A DNA stretch of 64,000 bases, from assembly GCA_026419785.1 (NCBI GenBank), contig JAODTK010005549.1:186001-250000 (forward strand). Direction: 5' to 3'. This DNA comes from Sclerodactyla briareus (taxonomy: Eukaryota > Echinodermata > Holothuroidea > Dendrochirotida > Sclerodactylidae). Below, one piece after another: positions 12,330-25,200 of the stretch (the stretch's first letter is position 1; each line of letters opens with the position of its first letter). The translations under genes were made by a program, and so were the position numbers. Under the pieces are notes generated by a model, which was given only the letters and a program-made list of their open reading frames with translations, was not told the DNA's origin and did no database searches.

Positions 12330-12625
12330 CTATTAAAACATTGTCTAAACCTAACCCAAACACAATTTTACCATAACTCCGGAAACATGCTTTAGATGCT
12401 AAAATAAATAGGAACTATCAGCAACAAATTAGGATACCCAAAAACGGTAAAGCTATGTCAATCAAGAATTGTGGTTCATAGGCTATCAATAATCTCAAGG
12501 TTTTCTCACTAACTATTCGCAATTTTGGCGTCCAGGGCACTGAGCATTGTAGTGGAAGATGACAAGTCTGCGAGTTACCACAATGTCATTTCAGGATATC
12601 ACAAAAGTATAATAATAATAACGTT

Positions 12626-12666
12626 CTATCTATCTATCTATCTATCTATATATCTATCTATCTATC

Positions 12667-12698
<32 letters not shown>

Positions 12699-12726
12699 GT
12701 CTATCTGTCTGTCTGTCTGTCTGTCT
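12626..12726. repeat. (TATC)n passing into (TGTC)n
   Basis: About 100 bases of near-perfect tetranucleotide repeat, changing to ctgt units at the right end. Confidence 0.97.
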
Positions 12727-12729
12727 TCA

Positions 12730-14640
12730 ATTGCCTTTTGGGCTCACATTCGTACAGTCTTTGATGGATGTTGACTTAAACTTGACACATTGTTCACTGA
12801 CTGTGACATTCTTGTCCACTGGATTCCAAAGTCAAAGGTCATCAAAGAGACATCAGAGGCCCCTTCGTGGAAAATTACGAGAGGCCACTTCTATGAACAC
12901 AATTAGAATACACTGAAAACACACAGGTAATTTTGAAAGTTTGTTCACAGATTTCTGAATAATTTGTATGGTTTGAACTACAACATCATTGGTGCTCCAG
13001 TTTCTAGTATGCTTCCCGCATGTCACTGAGTTATATGCCTTGGGTACTGACGATGTGTCTCGTTTATAAGACAGTCCAGTGGGTTTTTCCTAATATCCTC
13101 TCTTGGCAAGGGGAGGGGGGGGATGCGCATTGAGCCTATTCTAGCATAATCAACTAGAAAGGGTTATAAGGTCTTACTCGGAGATCCACATACCGTTGTT
13201 AAATCGCTAACATTCCGTTTCCTTTATCAATCCCCACTGAAGCGAACGATACCGGGCAAAGATATGAAGCGGTCGGAAACAGCCCTCCTGAGAAGCCGCG
13301 ATGAAGCAGACCCGATAACCTCAGGCGCGGAGCTTGACACCAGATGCCAGGGTGTGCTGTTACCTCTTAACTGATCCGAGTAGTACAAGTATCTGCAACA
13401 GTGGCGAGTCAACGAAAGCAAACCACGAGCGTTCTTATATTTGAATTGTTAATATTTTAGCCGTTTATACACCGAAAGTCCAGAGAATATACCAATATAT
13501 CGGTACTTGATTTGCGATGACTGCTAAGCACATCTCATATACAAACATTTTTCCATATAGAGCATATCCATAAAGCGACTCCGTTTGATACAACTGATAG
13601 AAGTTCAGATGGTTCATTGTAACGGAAGTAGCAAATTAATGTAGGTGAAGGTACAAACAGTGTAATCGTGGAATTTCCCCTTAGTACTTATACTCGTTTG
13701 ACAGTTCCGGACGAGCCCTTCAAACATGTCTGGAACTATTTTGTACCACTGTAACATGATGGTTTCCTTATTCAATTCTATTCTATACTTCAGTGAAATA
13801 ATCAAAATTAGGTGAAGTGGAACCTATTCTCCTAATTTACCCACATTACAAGAATTCGATTTGCCTTAAAGGCCAATAATGTATTGCGCAACATCCGGCG
13901 GAAGTGGACGGTTCCGTTTCTATGACCCCTCGACAGTTATACTGTATTGACTATCATTTTAATGTCGATATAGCATGACCTTTAGGAGTTGCATCGAGAC
14001 TGGTTCTCGTGACGTCATGCCTTCTTTATTACATTGAAATGTACTTGGAGCTGTGACTATTTGGGAGCTTGCTATGAAATTTTGGGGATGCGTGTCGACA
14101 TCTGTTGTTCGAAATAGCCTAAATAAAGATGACTAAAAACATGTATCGATTGATCGATTGAAACTCCCTAGCAACGTGAATATCGTGGATCATTGGGGAC
14201 GCTTACTCATGTCCGGACAAACCCTTCGGTTTGGAAACGCACAGACCGAACTTTCCGAACCCCTTGGACTGATTATCGCATAATAAATGTAACGGGAAAA
14301 TACATAGTAGGCTACGTCAGGTCTTCACCGAGTCAATTAGTTGTTGTTTGAAGACCCTCCGCCCACCCACTTCCCTCCCGCAGGCATCCCCCAATCTTGA
14401 AGCCTTATCGACATGTTCCCGGCTATCCACGCTGGAAACGGCTAGGAACGCCCATCAAATTACATTTACAAAATAGTAGCTATGCTACTCCCCATAGTGG
14501 CTTGCCCAGGTTGGAATGCAATGAACAATGGATTTGTGGAAGGCTATAGGGGTGTGGCGGTGTCAACAACGGAACTAGCATTGTTGAAGTATAGGTGCAG
14601 ATCCCCACGGTGAAAGGTATCATGTTTCTCGGCTCGAGAC
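12730..14640. other. spacer, nothing recognised
   Basis: No splice-bounded conserved frame or repeat family is recognised here. Short frames have no family resemblance that I can see. Confidence 0.4.
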
Positions 14641-14647
14641 CACCAGT

Positions 14648-14835
14648 TAGCTTCATAGCCCAATTGGTAGGGCGCTTGCACGAAAGCAAGAGGTCCGCTA
14701 TTCGGATCTCAGTGGAGTCGTGAGCTTTTCATCACTCCCAGATTTCCGATCTTCCCGCCACTCACCCTGTCCTATATTTCATCCAATTGCCACTACGGGT
14801 TAACACCTTACGCTCCTCAAATTACATTTACAAAA
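14648..14835 (+). mobile_element. tRNA-derived SINE
   Basis: Starts with a tRNA-like head: A box tagcccaattggtagggcgc, an anticodon-arm-like gcacgaaagcaagaggtcc and a decayed B box. The following gtggagtcgtgagcttttc does not continue a tRNA, so this is a SINE and not a tRNA gene. A short motif, caaattacatttacaaaat, occurs on both sides (14457 and 14819). Confidence 0.7.
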
Positions 14836-15013
14836 TGGTAGCCGTAGGCTTCACAATGAAACCTACTGTCCTTATCGTACTCCGCACATAGTGTCAGGAA
14901 GATTGCATGACTGGTCGCCTCCTATCTTGATCCTAATCAAGGACGTTATCGTAAGCATATATCGTAAATATTTATAGGTCGTCCTTAGGACTAAAGTGTA
15001 AATGCTTATTATC

Positions 15014-15550
15014 TTACTGTTGAAGAGTAAGACGATTCAGGTGCTTGTTTGACGATATACGGCCTTTGAGCCTCTCGAAACAATAATCTATTATCTGATT
15101 ATGGTCACCCTGATCCCGAAGAGTTCGGATATAATGAGATTGAATATCAAACTGCCTGTGAAAGCTTGTCTGTTTATATTCCGTCTTGAAGTCTGCGCAC
15201 ATTGTCTTGCAGACGACAGAGCTGCGACATTCGCCTGGAAAATTACCTTCGTCAGTGCCATCAGCAGTATTTGTGCAATTGTGTAGTCGTATCACCAGGT
15301 AATATTGCATTTCCTCGATATGCGTACTGAGCCTTCTGACAGCAATATATATATATCTATGATCTATGATAATACTAAACACCGGAATCAAGTCGAGCAA
15401 GACGATAGCTTGATGGCTATGTATGTTGAGGAATGAACCAGAACGCCAAGATGCTTTGACAATCATAAATGACAACTGAGCCATGGAAATAATTTTTGAG
15501 CCAGTTTCATCCCGATGAAGCTGCGCATTATGGTTTCTTTGTGTTGTCAA
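15014..15550 (-). CDS. unassigned 178-codon frame
   Basis: The longest uninterrupted non-repeat frame in the left half. It has no recognisable domain, signal peptide or helix cluster. It is hydrophilic, with several Cys and His residues in its C-terminal half (HNCTNTADGTDEG, CYFERL-like end). It could be a retroelement piece or chance. No intron signals support it. Confidence 0.25.
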   Translation of the reverse strand: MTTQRNHNAQLHRDETGSKIISMAQLSFMIVKASWRSGSFLNIHSHQAIVLLDLIPVFSIIIDHRYIYIAVRRLSTHIEEMQYYLVIRLHNCTNTADGTDEGNFPGECRSSVVCKTMCADFKTEYKQTSFHRQFDIQSHYIRTLRDQGDHNQIIDYCFERLKGRISSNKHLNRLTLQQ

Positions 15551-16200
15551 GGTTTTTTAGACTCCGACCTCTGCTAACTTCGGATAACTTTTGACCTGGC
15601 GAATGAACAATTTAACTCGTGCATTTATTATGAAGAACATACATCCAAAATATTGACTCCGTCTATTCTGGTTTGGTAGAGATGAAGGCATTCCGGACTT
15701 ATCTTGTTTACAAGGTGTTCATGCTTTAAAAGTCTTTTGACCTCAGATAACCCGGGACTTAACCGTGAAACAAACGGACTTTGTACCTAAACACACATAC
15801 CAAGTATGAACTTTGAAAGAGGCCTGGCCGAGGCCTATCGTTCTCGTATACAACCTAAGTGACTCCAAGTTACAACAGATGACATCTTCTTTGAACTGAC
15901 ACTAACCTTGTATTATTTGTGCACAACTAATGACATGGTCAATACGTTGCCCATACTGTCTGACGACTGATGATATGGATTACGATCGATGGCATATTGA
16001 CTGATTGAGGGACGTCACTAAGTGTAAGGTGAAGACATATTCACATATGCACACATATACGACATGACTACCTAAATACCTCGGCTGCAATGTATGAAAA
16101 ATGCACCATAAGGTATTGCTTCAAGTGGGTCTATGGGTCAGTGAAAACTCAAGAAAAAATATCCTAGCATCTAATCCCGGGAAAGAGGTACCTGCATATT

Positions 16201-16293
16201 AGAGGGCGCCTCATAGCAACAAAATGGTGCTATGCTTTATGCTACTATTTCTATCCATGAAATACTAAAAGATAATGATATGGGCGCCCTCCA
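16201..16293. mobile_element. MITE-like short inverted-repeat element
   Basis: Roughly 92 bases bounded by gagggcgcctcat on the left and atgggcgccctcc on the right, which are imperfect reverse complements. The centre is AT-rich. No target duplication is clear. Confidence 0.5.
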
Positions 16294-18659
16294 GTCAATA
16301 TAAAAATCAACTCTATTGCATAGATACGTTTATCAAATATCTCATTGCTATTTGTTGAAATTCCATTCTGCCTCTGTAATATTCAAGAGAATAAGCATCA
16401 ATGATATTGAAAATTATGGCCATTTCGATGCTTCAAACTCAAAATTACAGCACTCAAATCATTTCTATTCTTGAAGTAATAGTGATCAGTAACGCGAATT
16501 AAAAAAAAGACCGCCGGCCGCAACAAATGTCCATGTTTCGCCTCAGGAACCTAGTCCCCGAAATTTTTGACCCGATACTATGGTTTCAACGGATTTTATT
16601 CAATTGTGTATATTCTCATGCTATATATAAATTTGCGTCTTCGAGTGAATATGCAAATTAACCCTTTCCCGCGTGAGATTTTCTCTGAGGATGTCACTGC
16701 CACATGAAACCTTTGTTTGCAGTTTGTCATAGTTGAGGGATAAATTGTATATTCACCTCAATGATACGCAATACATGTATCACGGCCTACATTAAAGCCT
16801 GTACTCGTGGTATCTCCCGATCTCCCGCACCTGCTGCGGGTATGTGGCAAATTTTAACTCATCCAATGGACGGGGGCAGGGAAAGGGTGAATGCCGTGAA
16901 AAGTCACCCTTACACAACGAGGTGTGGCAATTTGTTTCAAGAACATGCCTAAATGAGGGTTGAACTTGTGACATTGCTACAGTTTCAATTACAGTCCCAC
17001 ATTGCCACAGGTTGATCTTGAAACACGGTAGCATCAGAGGACCCGGGGTTGTGTGATCGATTGGCTCATTCAGTGGAGCTCCAGGTGGCAGAACAATTGA
17101 TTGTTCCATCTATTTACTTTGTTTCACCGTCTCTGTGCCATTGAGCATGGTAGAAATAACCCGGGCTAAACTGGACAATGGTGGTCATAGTCCTGTACGA
17201 AGTCTACACATCGCCATTGATAAGATAAGCCCAAACAATAACTGACACAAACCATACAGCTATGGATTCATTCTTAATCACCTTGTCACTGAGCTCGGAA
17301 GAATTGCAAATCAGTGCGGTCTATGCGCAGACAACAGTTCAAGTATGGTCACTCATCGGGAACATAGCAGTATTTTCTGCTCACCACCATAACTATACTC
17401 CTGGTAATGTGTTGCGGAGGAAAGTGCCCTGAGACATATCTGGTGATTAGTATTTCGTCATATGGGCGTCGATTTCGTGGGATACAGCTCATATTTCCAA
17501 ATCTCGGTTAATTTAACAACAAGATCACGGAACGAAGATTCTAGGTCGTGGTCCCCAACTCCAGCACCCCGGCTAAAGCTGCGGTTAACGCGATCACAGT
17601 GCCGGAAGATATCACTTTGACCGACCAACCCAGTGTCGATCGTGTGGAAGACAAAACCACTAAGAGAGGGCTTGCAGATAAACCAGATCTCCAAAAGGTT
17701 TCTGGCCAAGAGTGCCGCAATCACCTAGCTAGCTAATCTATTCTAGAGAGTACTAATGCCGGTATATACAACGCCCCAATTAAAAACGTCCCAGGTTAAC
17801 TATGTAAGTGAAAATACTTTCTATGTTTCAGGGAATCCACACAATAATTCATTGATATTATACACTATTTTGACCCCATCATGAAAGAAATGGGTCCAAG
17901 ATGGCGCGACCAAGAACAACTCGACCAATTTTTTCTTTCATATTTACGGGGTGACAGGTTTATTAACCACGAGGCACGCATTCCAAGGAGTGAATAATTA
18001 TATTTCGGTCGCTTCCGTCTGAACATATTACCAGGGTTTGACGTAGATGAATATCACTGTTGATTGTCCTCGGTATTCCTGAGCGACCAACAAAATACAT
18101 TCTGTTCACTAGTTGTCGCGACGAGACCTGCCAATCGTTATGTCTTGCGATATCACCTTCGGCTCGACCACTCTATTAATTTGTACCGTCTTTTATTAGA
18201 CAGATTTCAACTCATGATCAATGCTAACTCGGTATCCACTACGACTACCCTCTAGACTCGCCGGTATTCTGTAGTGGGATATGCTGTGAATATTAATGAG
18301 TCAATGGAGACTACAGCAAAACGCTCCAAATATTCGTATCTTCTCAATCATTCGTCTCATCTTGAAAAAAAATGTGATGTTATTGGTGAGCATTAGCACA
18401 ACGACAGCGAGAGAGAGGAAAGCTTTGAATCTCCGGGTCAATTCCGGATTATCCATGAACCCGGAACGATTGACTGTGAGAAGGCGATAACTCACCCGGT
18501 GATTATAAGGGAATGAGGGTAGTTACTTGGATTCCCATCCTTTTCCCAGTACAAGCCGTTCGATTGGTCATACTAGCGTGTGTTGGTCTTCCAAGTTTTT
18601 TTCATAACCTTCCTCGCCAACGACTGGATGGGTGATAAAATCCTGAACGCTACCGCCAC

Positions 18660-19150
18660 AATGCAGCAGTTCTGAACCTTACCCAATCCTACTAGTGGAC
18701 CTACTACTCCGAGACAACCCAATTTTAATTTTAACTAATCGTAACGGAGGACCTGCTACTCCAAGACAACCAAATTTCAATCAATATTACCAGAAGACCT
18801 ACTACTCCGAGACAACCAAATTTTCAGTTTTAACCAATCTTATACAGAGGACCTACTGCTCCAAGACAACCCACTTCTGACCATTCTTACCATTCTTACT
18901 TCTCCAAGACAACCAAATGTCAACCAATCCTACCAGAAGACGTACTACTCCAAGACAACCCAATTTTAATCAATCCCACCAGAAGACCTTCTTTTCCGAG
19001 ACAATCCAATTTTAGTTTTAACTAACCCCATACAAAGAACATCTACTCCAAGACAACCCAGTCTTAACCATTCTTTCCAGACGACATACTACTCCGAAAC
19101 AAACCAATTCTAACCAATCCTACCGCGGAGGACCTACCAAAGACAAACAC
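18660..19150. repeat. about 60-bp minisatellite
   Basis: Units around cctactactccaagacaac, followed by caattttaaccaatcctacc, recur about eight times with point and length changes. A further unit appears at 19370-19450 beyond a LINE fragment, so the array was split or extends across it. Confidence 0.9.
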
Positions 19151-19151
19151 A

Positions 19152-19260
19152 TTTAACTCAAGCTATACAAGTCACTGGTTAGGCCCCATCTTGAATATTG
19201 TGTGATTTTGAATTATTAAGTTGCCACTGCACCCACCTCGACATATTCATGAGCCATCTA
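19152..19260 (+). mobile_element. LINE reverse-transcriptase C-terminal shard
   Basis: A frame reads LKLYKSLVRPHLEYCVI, the typical CR1/Jockey-type thumb sequence. Stops follow at once. It interrupts the minisatellite. Confidence 0.7.
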
Positions 19261-19740
19261 GAGAGCAGTAGGATCTTCAAGGGTTGAAAAAATACTATCC
19301 TTAGGCAATCCTTTCAGAAGATGGTCATCCAGGAAAAGCAAGGTTAATTCTCCAATTCTTTCAACGAATCTTACTAGAGGACCCACTACTTCAAGTCAAC
19401 CCAATTTTAACCAATTTTATCAGAAAAGACCCCTTTTTCAACCCAATTTTTCTTCTAATGAAACATAAAATGAGCCACTAACCGGTCAACAACTGTAATC
19501 AACCATTTTTGTCAAAAATGCAGGAAGAGGGGGTTTAAAAAACCGGGATCTCTTGGTCCTTCCCTAGTCGTTACCTACACTACTAGCGTCCAGTCCGGGT
19601 TCTGTCGCAGGTTTTTGTTTATCTTACTCATTTCATATGACTCTTGACTGGAGTCCAGGAATTCTATGTGCAGAGGTGTTGTGTGTGCCCTGCTTGTGAA
19701 AGCAGTACTTTACCCCAGAACGCTTAGTGCATCAAGTTCT

Positions 19741-20470
19741 TATGAGGAGTACAAGCATCCTATTGTTTTTTTAGTGCAAACCAGGGTTTTTTTTGGAGGG
19801 GGGGGGGGGGAATGGAAAAATTGTGAAAAATTGATATCTTGGGCGATTTCAGCTTGTGGGAGCATACCCGACCCCACCGATGGATGACGCTCATACTTGG
19901 TATGTGGACTCCCCATAATGAGGGAACGGTCCCTATTGTTTTGGGATCAGGTCAAAGGTCATCTGAGATCATTAGAGGTCACAGTTCCGAATCTTGTGAT
20001 ATATAAGTCAGAATGCTTGGTCCGATCAAGCTGAAATTTGGTGTGTAGCTTCCTTAATGGATGTACAAACACCCTATTGTGTTGGTGCAGACCAGCGGTC
20101 ATTTTGGGGAAGGCATGGAAGAGCATAACCCGATAATGAATACATGATCCCTATTGTTTTGGCGGCAGGTCAGAAGTCATCTGAGGTCATTAAAGGTCGA
20201 AGTCTGACAATCTTTTAACACGATGAGTCCTAAATGCCTGGTCTGATAGGTTGAAATTTTGTATACAGCTTTCTTATGGGGGGGGGGGGGATTAGGAAAT
20301 TGTGAGCATTCAAATTTTTCGTACTCTTCACCAATTTCCGCTTGGTAATACAAGGACTCAAATGATATACATATATATAATATCAAAAAAATGTTTGGTG
20401 GTGGGTTCATGTTAAAACGTTAGAACGGTACCCATTGTTTGGGTCAGGTCAGCGATCATCTGGCCTCAGA
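19741..20470 (+). repeat. AGGTCA-bearing dispersed repeat, copies 1
   Basis: At least two colinear units of the family also seen at 26519, 31198 and 40407. Shared phrases are aacacgataa, tggatgaagctcatacttgg, ccctattgttttggg, caggtcagaggtcatctgag and aagttgaaatttggtg. The copies differ by many small changes. Confidence 0.85.
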
Positions 20471-21732
20471 AGAGGTAGAAGTCTGTGCTTGCTATTCCTT
20501 GATCGAAAGTATCTCAAATCCTTCCCCAGATATTATCAGTCTGTAATCCAAATTTTCTTGGAGTCAGGTCGGAGGTAATCAAACTTTAAGTGAACGGTTG
20601 TGGAGGCAGTCAAGGAAATTCTACGCCTCTTGTCTTTCTGGTTAGTATAATAATATGGTTGAGGTAGCACATAAACGAACCATATCAGGTGTGATACACT
20701 TGTTAGTGTTGAGGTTCTCTTTCCTATTTTCCTTTACGAGCTGTAGGTGATGGGTCGAAACTCCTCTTCATCAGGCCTGCCTGGTTATAAGAACATTTTC
20801 CATAGGCCTACAATTACGTCAATAAGTCAGTTCGAAAATTTGAATATGAACAATGGAGTAGGAGCATTTGCGTGCCACCGAGTCCAAGCATATCTGAACA
20901 GTATCATCATTGTCATTGTCATTAAAATCACCATAAATTACTGATAACTGACTACTTCTACTCATTTGTCTAAAATTGGTCTGATTAGAAATTTATCGTT
21001 CAAGTCGAATGCCCTAAATCATGACCCTCTTGTTTAAGCAGCGGCTTATTCACGTGTGGGGATACTCAAGTCTGCTGTATATACCAGACCACCACTCACA
21101 TCGCCAGCAGGTTCAAAATGAGTCGTTCGTGTTGCCAATCTGGGGAAGGTTGGCCTTGTTACAAAGTAAAAAAACAACCGATGACGTAAATCCCCCGTTA
21201 GTGTGACGAAAATCACCGATAGTGTAAAAACCTTCTTGAACCGATATCGTAGAGAGATCCGACAATGTGAGAACAAACGCTCGCAGTTTTCGAATTTGAA
21301 CCGAAAAATTGGTGGTGTAGCATAACATTTGGTCTCGACAAAAGTGGGGGTTATTTTAGAGTCATTGAAAGTCAAACTTGCTCAGTTTATGCAATTTTCC
21401 ATACTTTGACGAATTTTAATGAAATGATGCATATAGACTATATTCGACAAAAGTCACGTTTCCTTTGCTCGCTTAGCGTATCACCCGTAATCCCCCCCCC
21501 CCACCCGCGCTCCCTCAGTGATCATACCTAATGATTTGTATGATTGATATCATACACAGTACCCGCGGTTAACAATCCATCAGCGGATCTCTGATTGTGG
21601 AGTGTTTCGACAGCAAATGCACTCCTAGTTTCTCTTTCGCTTTTGTAATTTGTCCACTGAACCAATACTTACCTTGGCCCTTCTATTCCAGCTGAATGTG
21701 CGAGTAACTCGTTCGGCAACAGTTGCGTGCAG

Positions 21733-21830
21733 ATCTCCTGGACGATTACGATGCCGATAACAGGCCGGTCAATGACTCCTCTGAGGTGGTCGATGTGGGC
21801 TTTCGAATCAGTCCGACCGTAGTAATTCTG
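21733..21830 (+). CDS. channel exon: N-terminal helix and beta1
   Basis: Between gttgcgtgcag and gtaggg. It reads LLDDYDADNRPVNDSSEVVD, then VGFRISPTVVIL, matching the conserved RPV...VxVxF start of nicotinic receptor subunits. It ends in phase 0, which fits the next exon. Confidence 0.85.
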
Positions 21831-22091
21831 GTAGGGCTTAAAAATGCAAGACGTTTCAAAACCCTCATGCTGTCGTTTCTCATTTTTTATGGTATTTTTG
21901 CTGAGCACAAAGGATCGAACCTCTCAAGGTCCCGAACCTCTCTAGGTCCAGCAAGGAGGCAGACCGGGATACTGCTTTTTATCGTCAGCTACGAATCATT
22001 CACAAGCAAAGAAAATCTGAGCCAGAGCCAAGTTAACATAAGTATATATGAATGACCGTGGCATCGTTACCTCGAATTACTGACAGTATAT

Positions 22092-22172
<81 letters not shown>

Positions 22173-22181
22173 TATATATAT

Positions 22182-22214
<33 letters not shown>

Positions 22215-25200
22215 GTAGTTGGAATACTGAAATAGAATACCACAATCCACAACAATGAACGGTGATGGTGTTTCCCTCATGATATATATTATAAGAATAC
22301 AAAGAAAATAAGGAAAACAAACTTTTATCTCTGCTCCAATAAATTCAAAACGTTTCGGCCATTCGGCCTTCATCAGTGGACGTAATACCGTATACTGAAA
22401 CCTATACGAGATAGAAAAACACACCTAAAGGCCAAATAATAAGGTACGTCCCTTGGTCCAAAGAATTGTGACCTATGTAAGAACTATTCCCATAGTTCTC
22501 GTACATTCTCCTCCACTGCCACAGACCGCGCTTATAGTATTAAGCAATTGATCACTTGCACTACTAAGAATGTAATATATCCTATCACATGAGTAATTGC
22601 AATGTCCAGTATGTCGGCTCTACCTCACGGAGTTCAAAGTTCGATTTCCGCCCCCAATCGCAAGTCGCATATGCTAACTAATAAGAGAACAGGTGAAGTG
22701 GCAACACATTATAATCAAAACTGTTATGTCTTGACTTGATCAACCATACTGAGCATACCTGGTATTCACGAAGTACAAAACCTTCTCAAAGCCGCACTCC
22801 TGGGCACTGCTCACATACTCCGAGTACTAGACCTCCCAGAATCCGGGTAGGACTCCGAGGTCAATGAAGAAGAATGGACACACCAACCAAAGAGAGTTGT
22901 GAGGAGAATGTAAATAATATTAATAATGATAATAATAATAATAATAATAATAATAATCGATTTCATATAGCATAGAATCCATCAGCGTTAGCTCAATGCG
23001 CTCTACAGGTGATGTAAAAATAAAACCCACTATAAACTGTTACTACTGAGAGGAAAGGACGGGTTTTCAGACGGCACTTGTACTGATCGCGCGATTTTAA
23101 CGACATAGAGAGGTTTGCTTTCCTCTGTGTTGTGTAGACTCGATTGTGTTCTTTGATGGTTTTTGGGACCATCAAGAGTCGTTGATTGGGCCTCTTATAT
23201 CACTCGCTAGGATTCATAAAATACGACAATACGCGTGCGCAAAGCAAATTTCTGTGAACAATATGAGACCAGTCAGTCGTCATACCCATGTCCAAATTTA
23301 CCGACAGAGAGGTTATCGCGTTTTCGAATGTCGAACCTCCTGCATGCGAACGTTTCCCATGTGTTGCATAGTTACTGTCGTCAAAATATTCATTTGGAAC
23401 TCTTTGATGCAATCCAAATTTCCAGCTCCTTTGAGACACTATTATTCTTCAAATCTACCTAATCAAGTGTATATTGTGTTGTGTCTAGGCACGGATGATG
23501 GATAGTAACCTTGGAAGGTTATTCGAATATTCCTCCACATACCGTATACGGCCTATCTGGAAAATTCCTAATATAATGTGTTTACATTTCCTCTCTGTGC
23601 CTCACACAGTGGTGTAAACAAACGATCATGTATTTCTCCTCGAAAATTGTTTTGCACTTTGTATTCTCTCTTCATCTTTGCAGGACGAACTCAAACAAGA
23701 AGTCATGTTGCGTGGCATGGTGGCCATGGTATGTACAGATGTATGGAACACAGTAGTCAAAGATCTACCTCGGTCTACCTCGAACAATATATTGATGATT
23801 CAGATTGTAATTTATCCTACGGCCACTTCGGCAAGTTCATATTGGAACCCAGTCAGGAATCCTCACTATAGAAGGGTGAATGCCAATTCGCGTAGCCCTC
23901 ATCTAACTGATATAGAACTAATCTAAATTATAGCTCCGTATGTCAAACATCGTTGCCAGGCGTAACTATGCGTATTTTTTATGTTCGGCTGCAAATCGAT
24001 TCAACTTTTTCTTTCGAATAACATTTTAGGCCGTTATTACGATCCGGCAATTTCCGTTTATCCCAGCCTGTGTTGCTTACTGACCTCCTACGAAGAAGTC
24101 GACATCCGGCATCTGGATGCAGGGGTTTAACTCAGCCGTTAGACATTATTTTACGTCTTCATTTCAGACGTTCTTGGTCTACATAGGTTAGCTGTGGTTC
24201 ACCTGTAGCCGCCCCCGTGGCCTCCTTGAACAATTTCTTCTCAATGAATGGATTAACACCGCCCTCGAATGTTTGACTAATGAGGAAGTAACACCCCCCC
24301 CCCCCCTTCTCAGGTAGCCCACGAGATGGTTAGTTAGTGATAAACTGATCACTAAGATATTATTCAAAAAGGTTTGCCGCTTACAGCAATGACCTAATAC
24401 CATTCATAATTTGGCAAGGTCGCAACTTCCCCTCGATTGATATCGAGAGTTGAAGAATCCCGGCGACATATTTTTTTCGAAATGATAAAATGTACCGTTT
24501 GGACATTCTCTTTTTAAGCCGATAACATTTCCACAAATCATCGTTCATCTTTGCAGAAGTGGATCGATCCAAGACTGACATGGGATCCGGAGGACTACGG
24601 AAATCTTAGTAAAATTGAGCTCCCCATCGAATCTGAGAACGAAGGACAAATATTATTCATTCCGGATGTAGTGGTATTTGAAAGGTGTATGCTATATTTT
24701 CGTCCCAAGACAATTCATTATCCACCCGTCACAGTGTACCCATTCAGGTTGTTTTGTGGGCTAATGTCGCGGTGTTCTGTCGTCTCATCGACTTGCGAAG
24801 CAGCAAGAGCTGGACCCTGGTGGTTCGGAAGTCAATACTCAATATTGAAAGACAAACTATATGAGCGTAGCGACTGTTGGCGCGGATCAAACTTTCGTTG
24901 GTGAGATGATCCCTCTGATCGCGGAAAATACTATTTCCAACCCATGATAGTGTAATCGTGTATCGAATATCCCAATGTTTCATGGTCTGAAATTTAAATT
25001 TCGAAAAAAATAACTTGTACTAACGTGTACAAATATCGATGATCGTTCTTCAAAATTATCACGAGCTGTTGACTCCCAACTCTGTTTGCTGTACTCCTTT
25101 CCCGTGTAGAAACTGGGAATCGGTAATTTGACATATGAAATAGCATGCTTAATAATAGGCAGAAGGCCTGGTGACAGTAATAATGACGTCAGATCTTATG

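Noticed and set aside
14648-14735. Possible tRNA gene
   Set aside because: The A-box half is good but the B box is decayed, the acceptor stem does not pair and a SINE body follows.
17458-17736. Overlapping frames on both strands near 17.5 kb that look protein-like
   Set aside because: No family match in any frame and no consistent splice sites.
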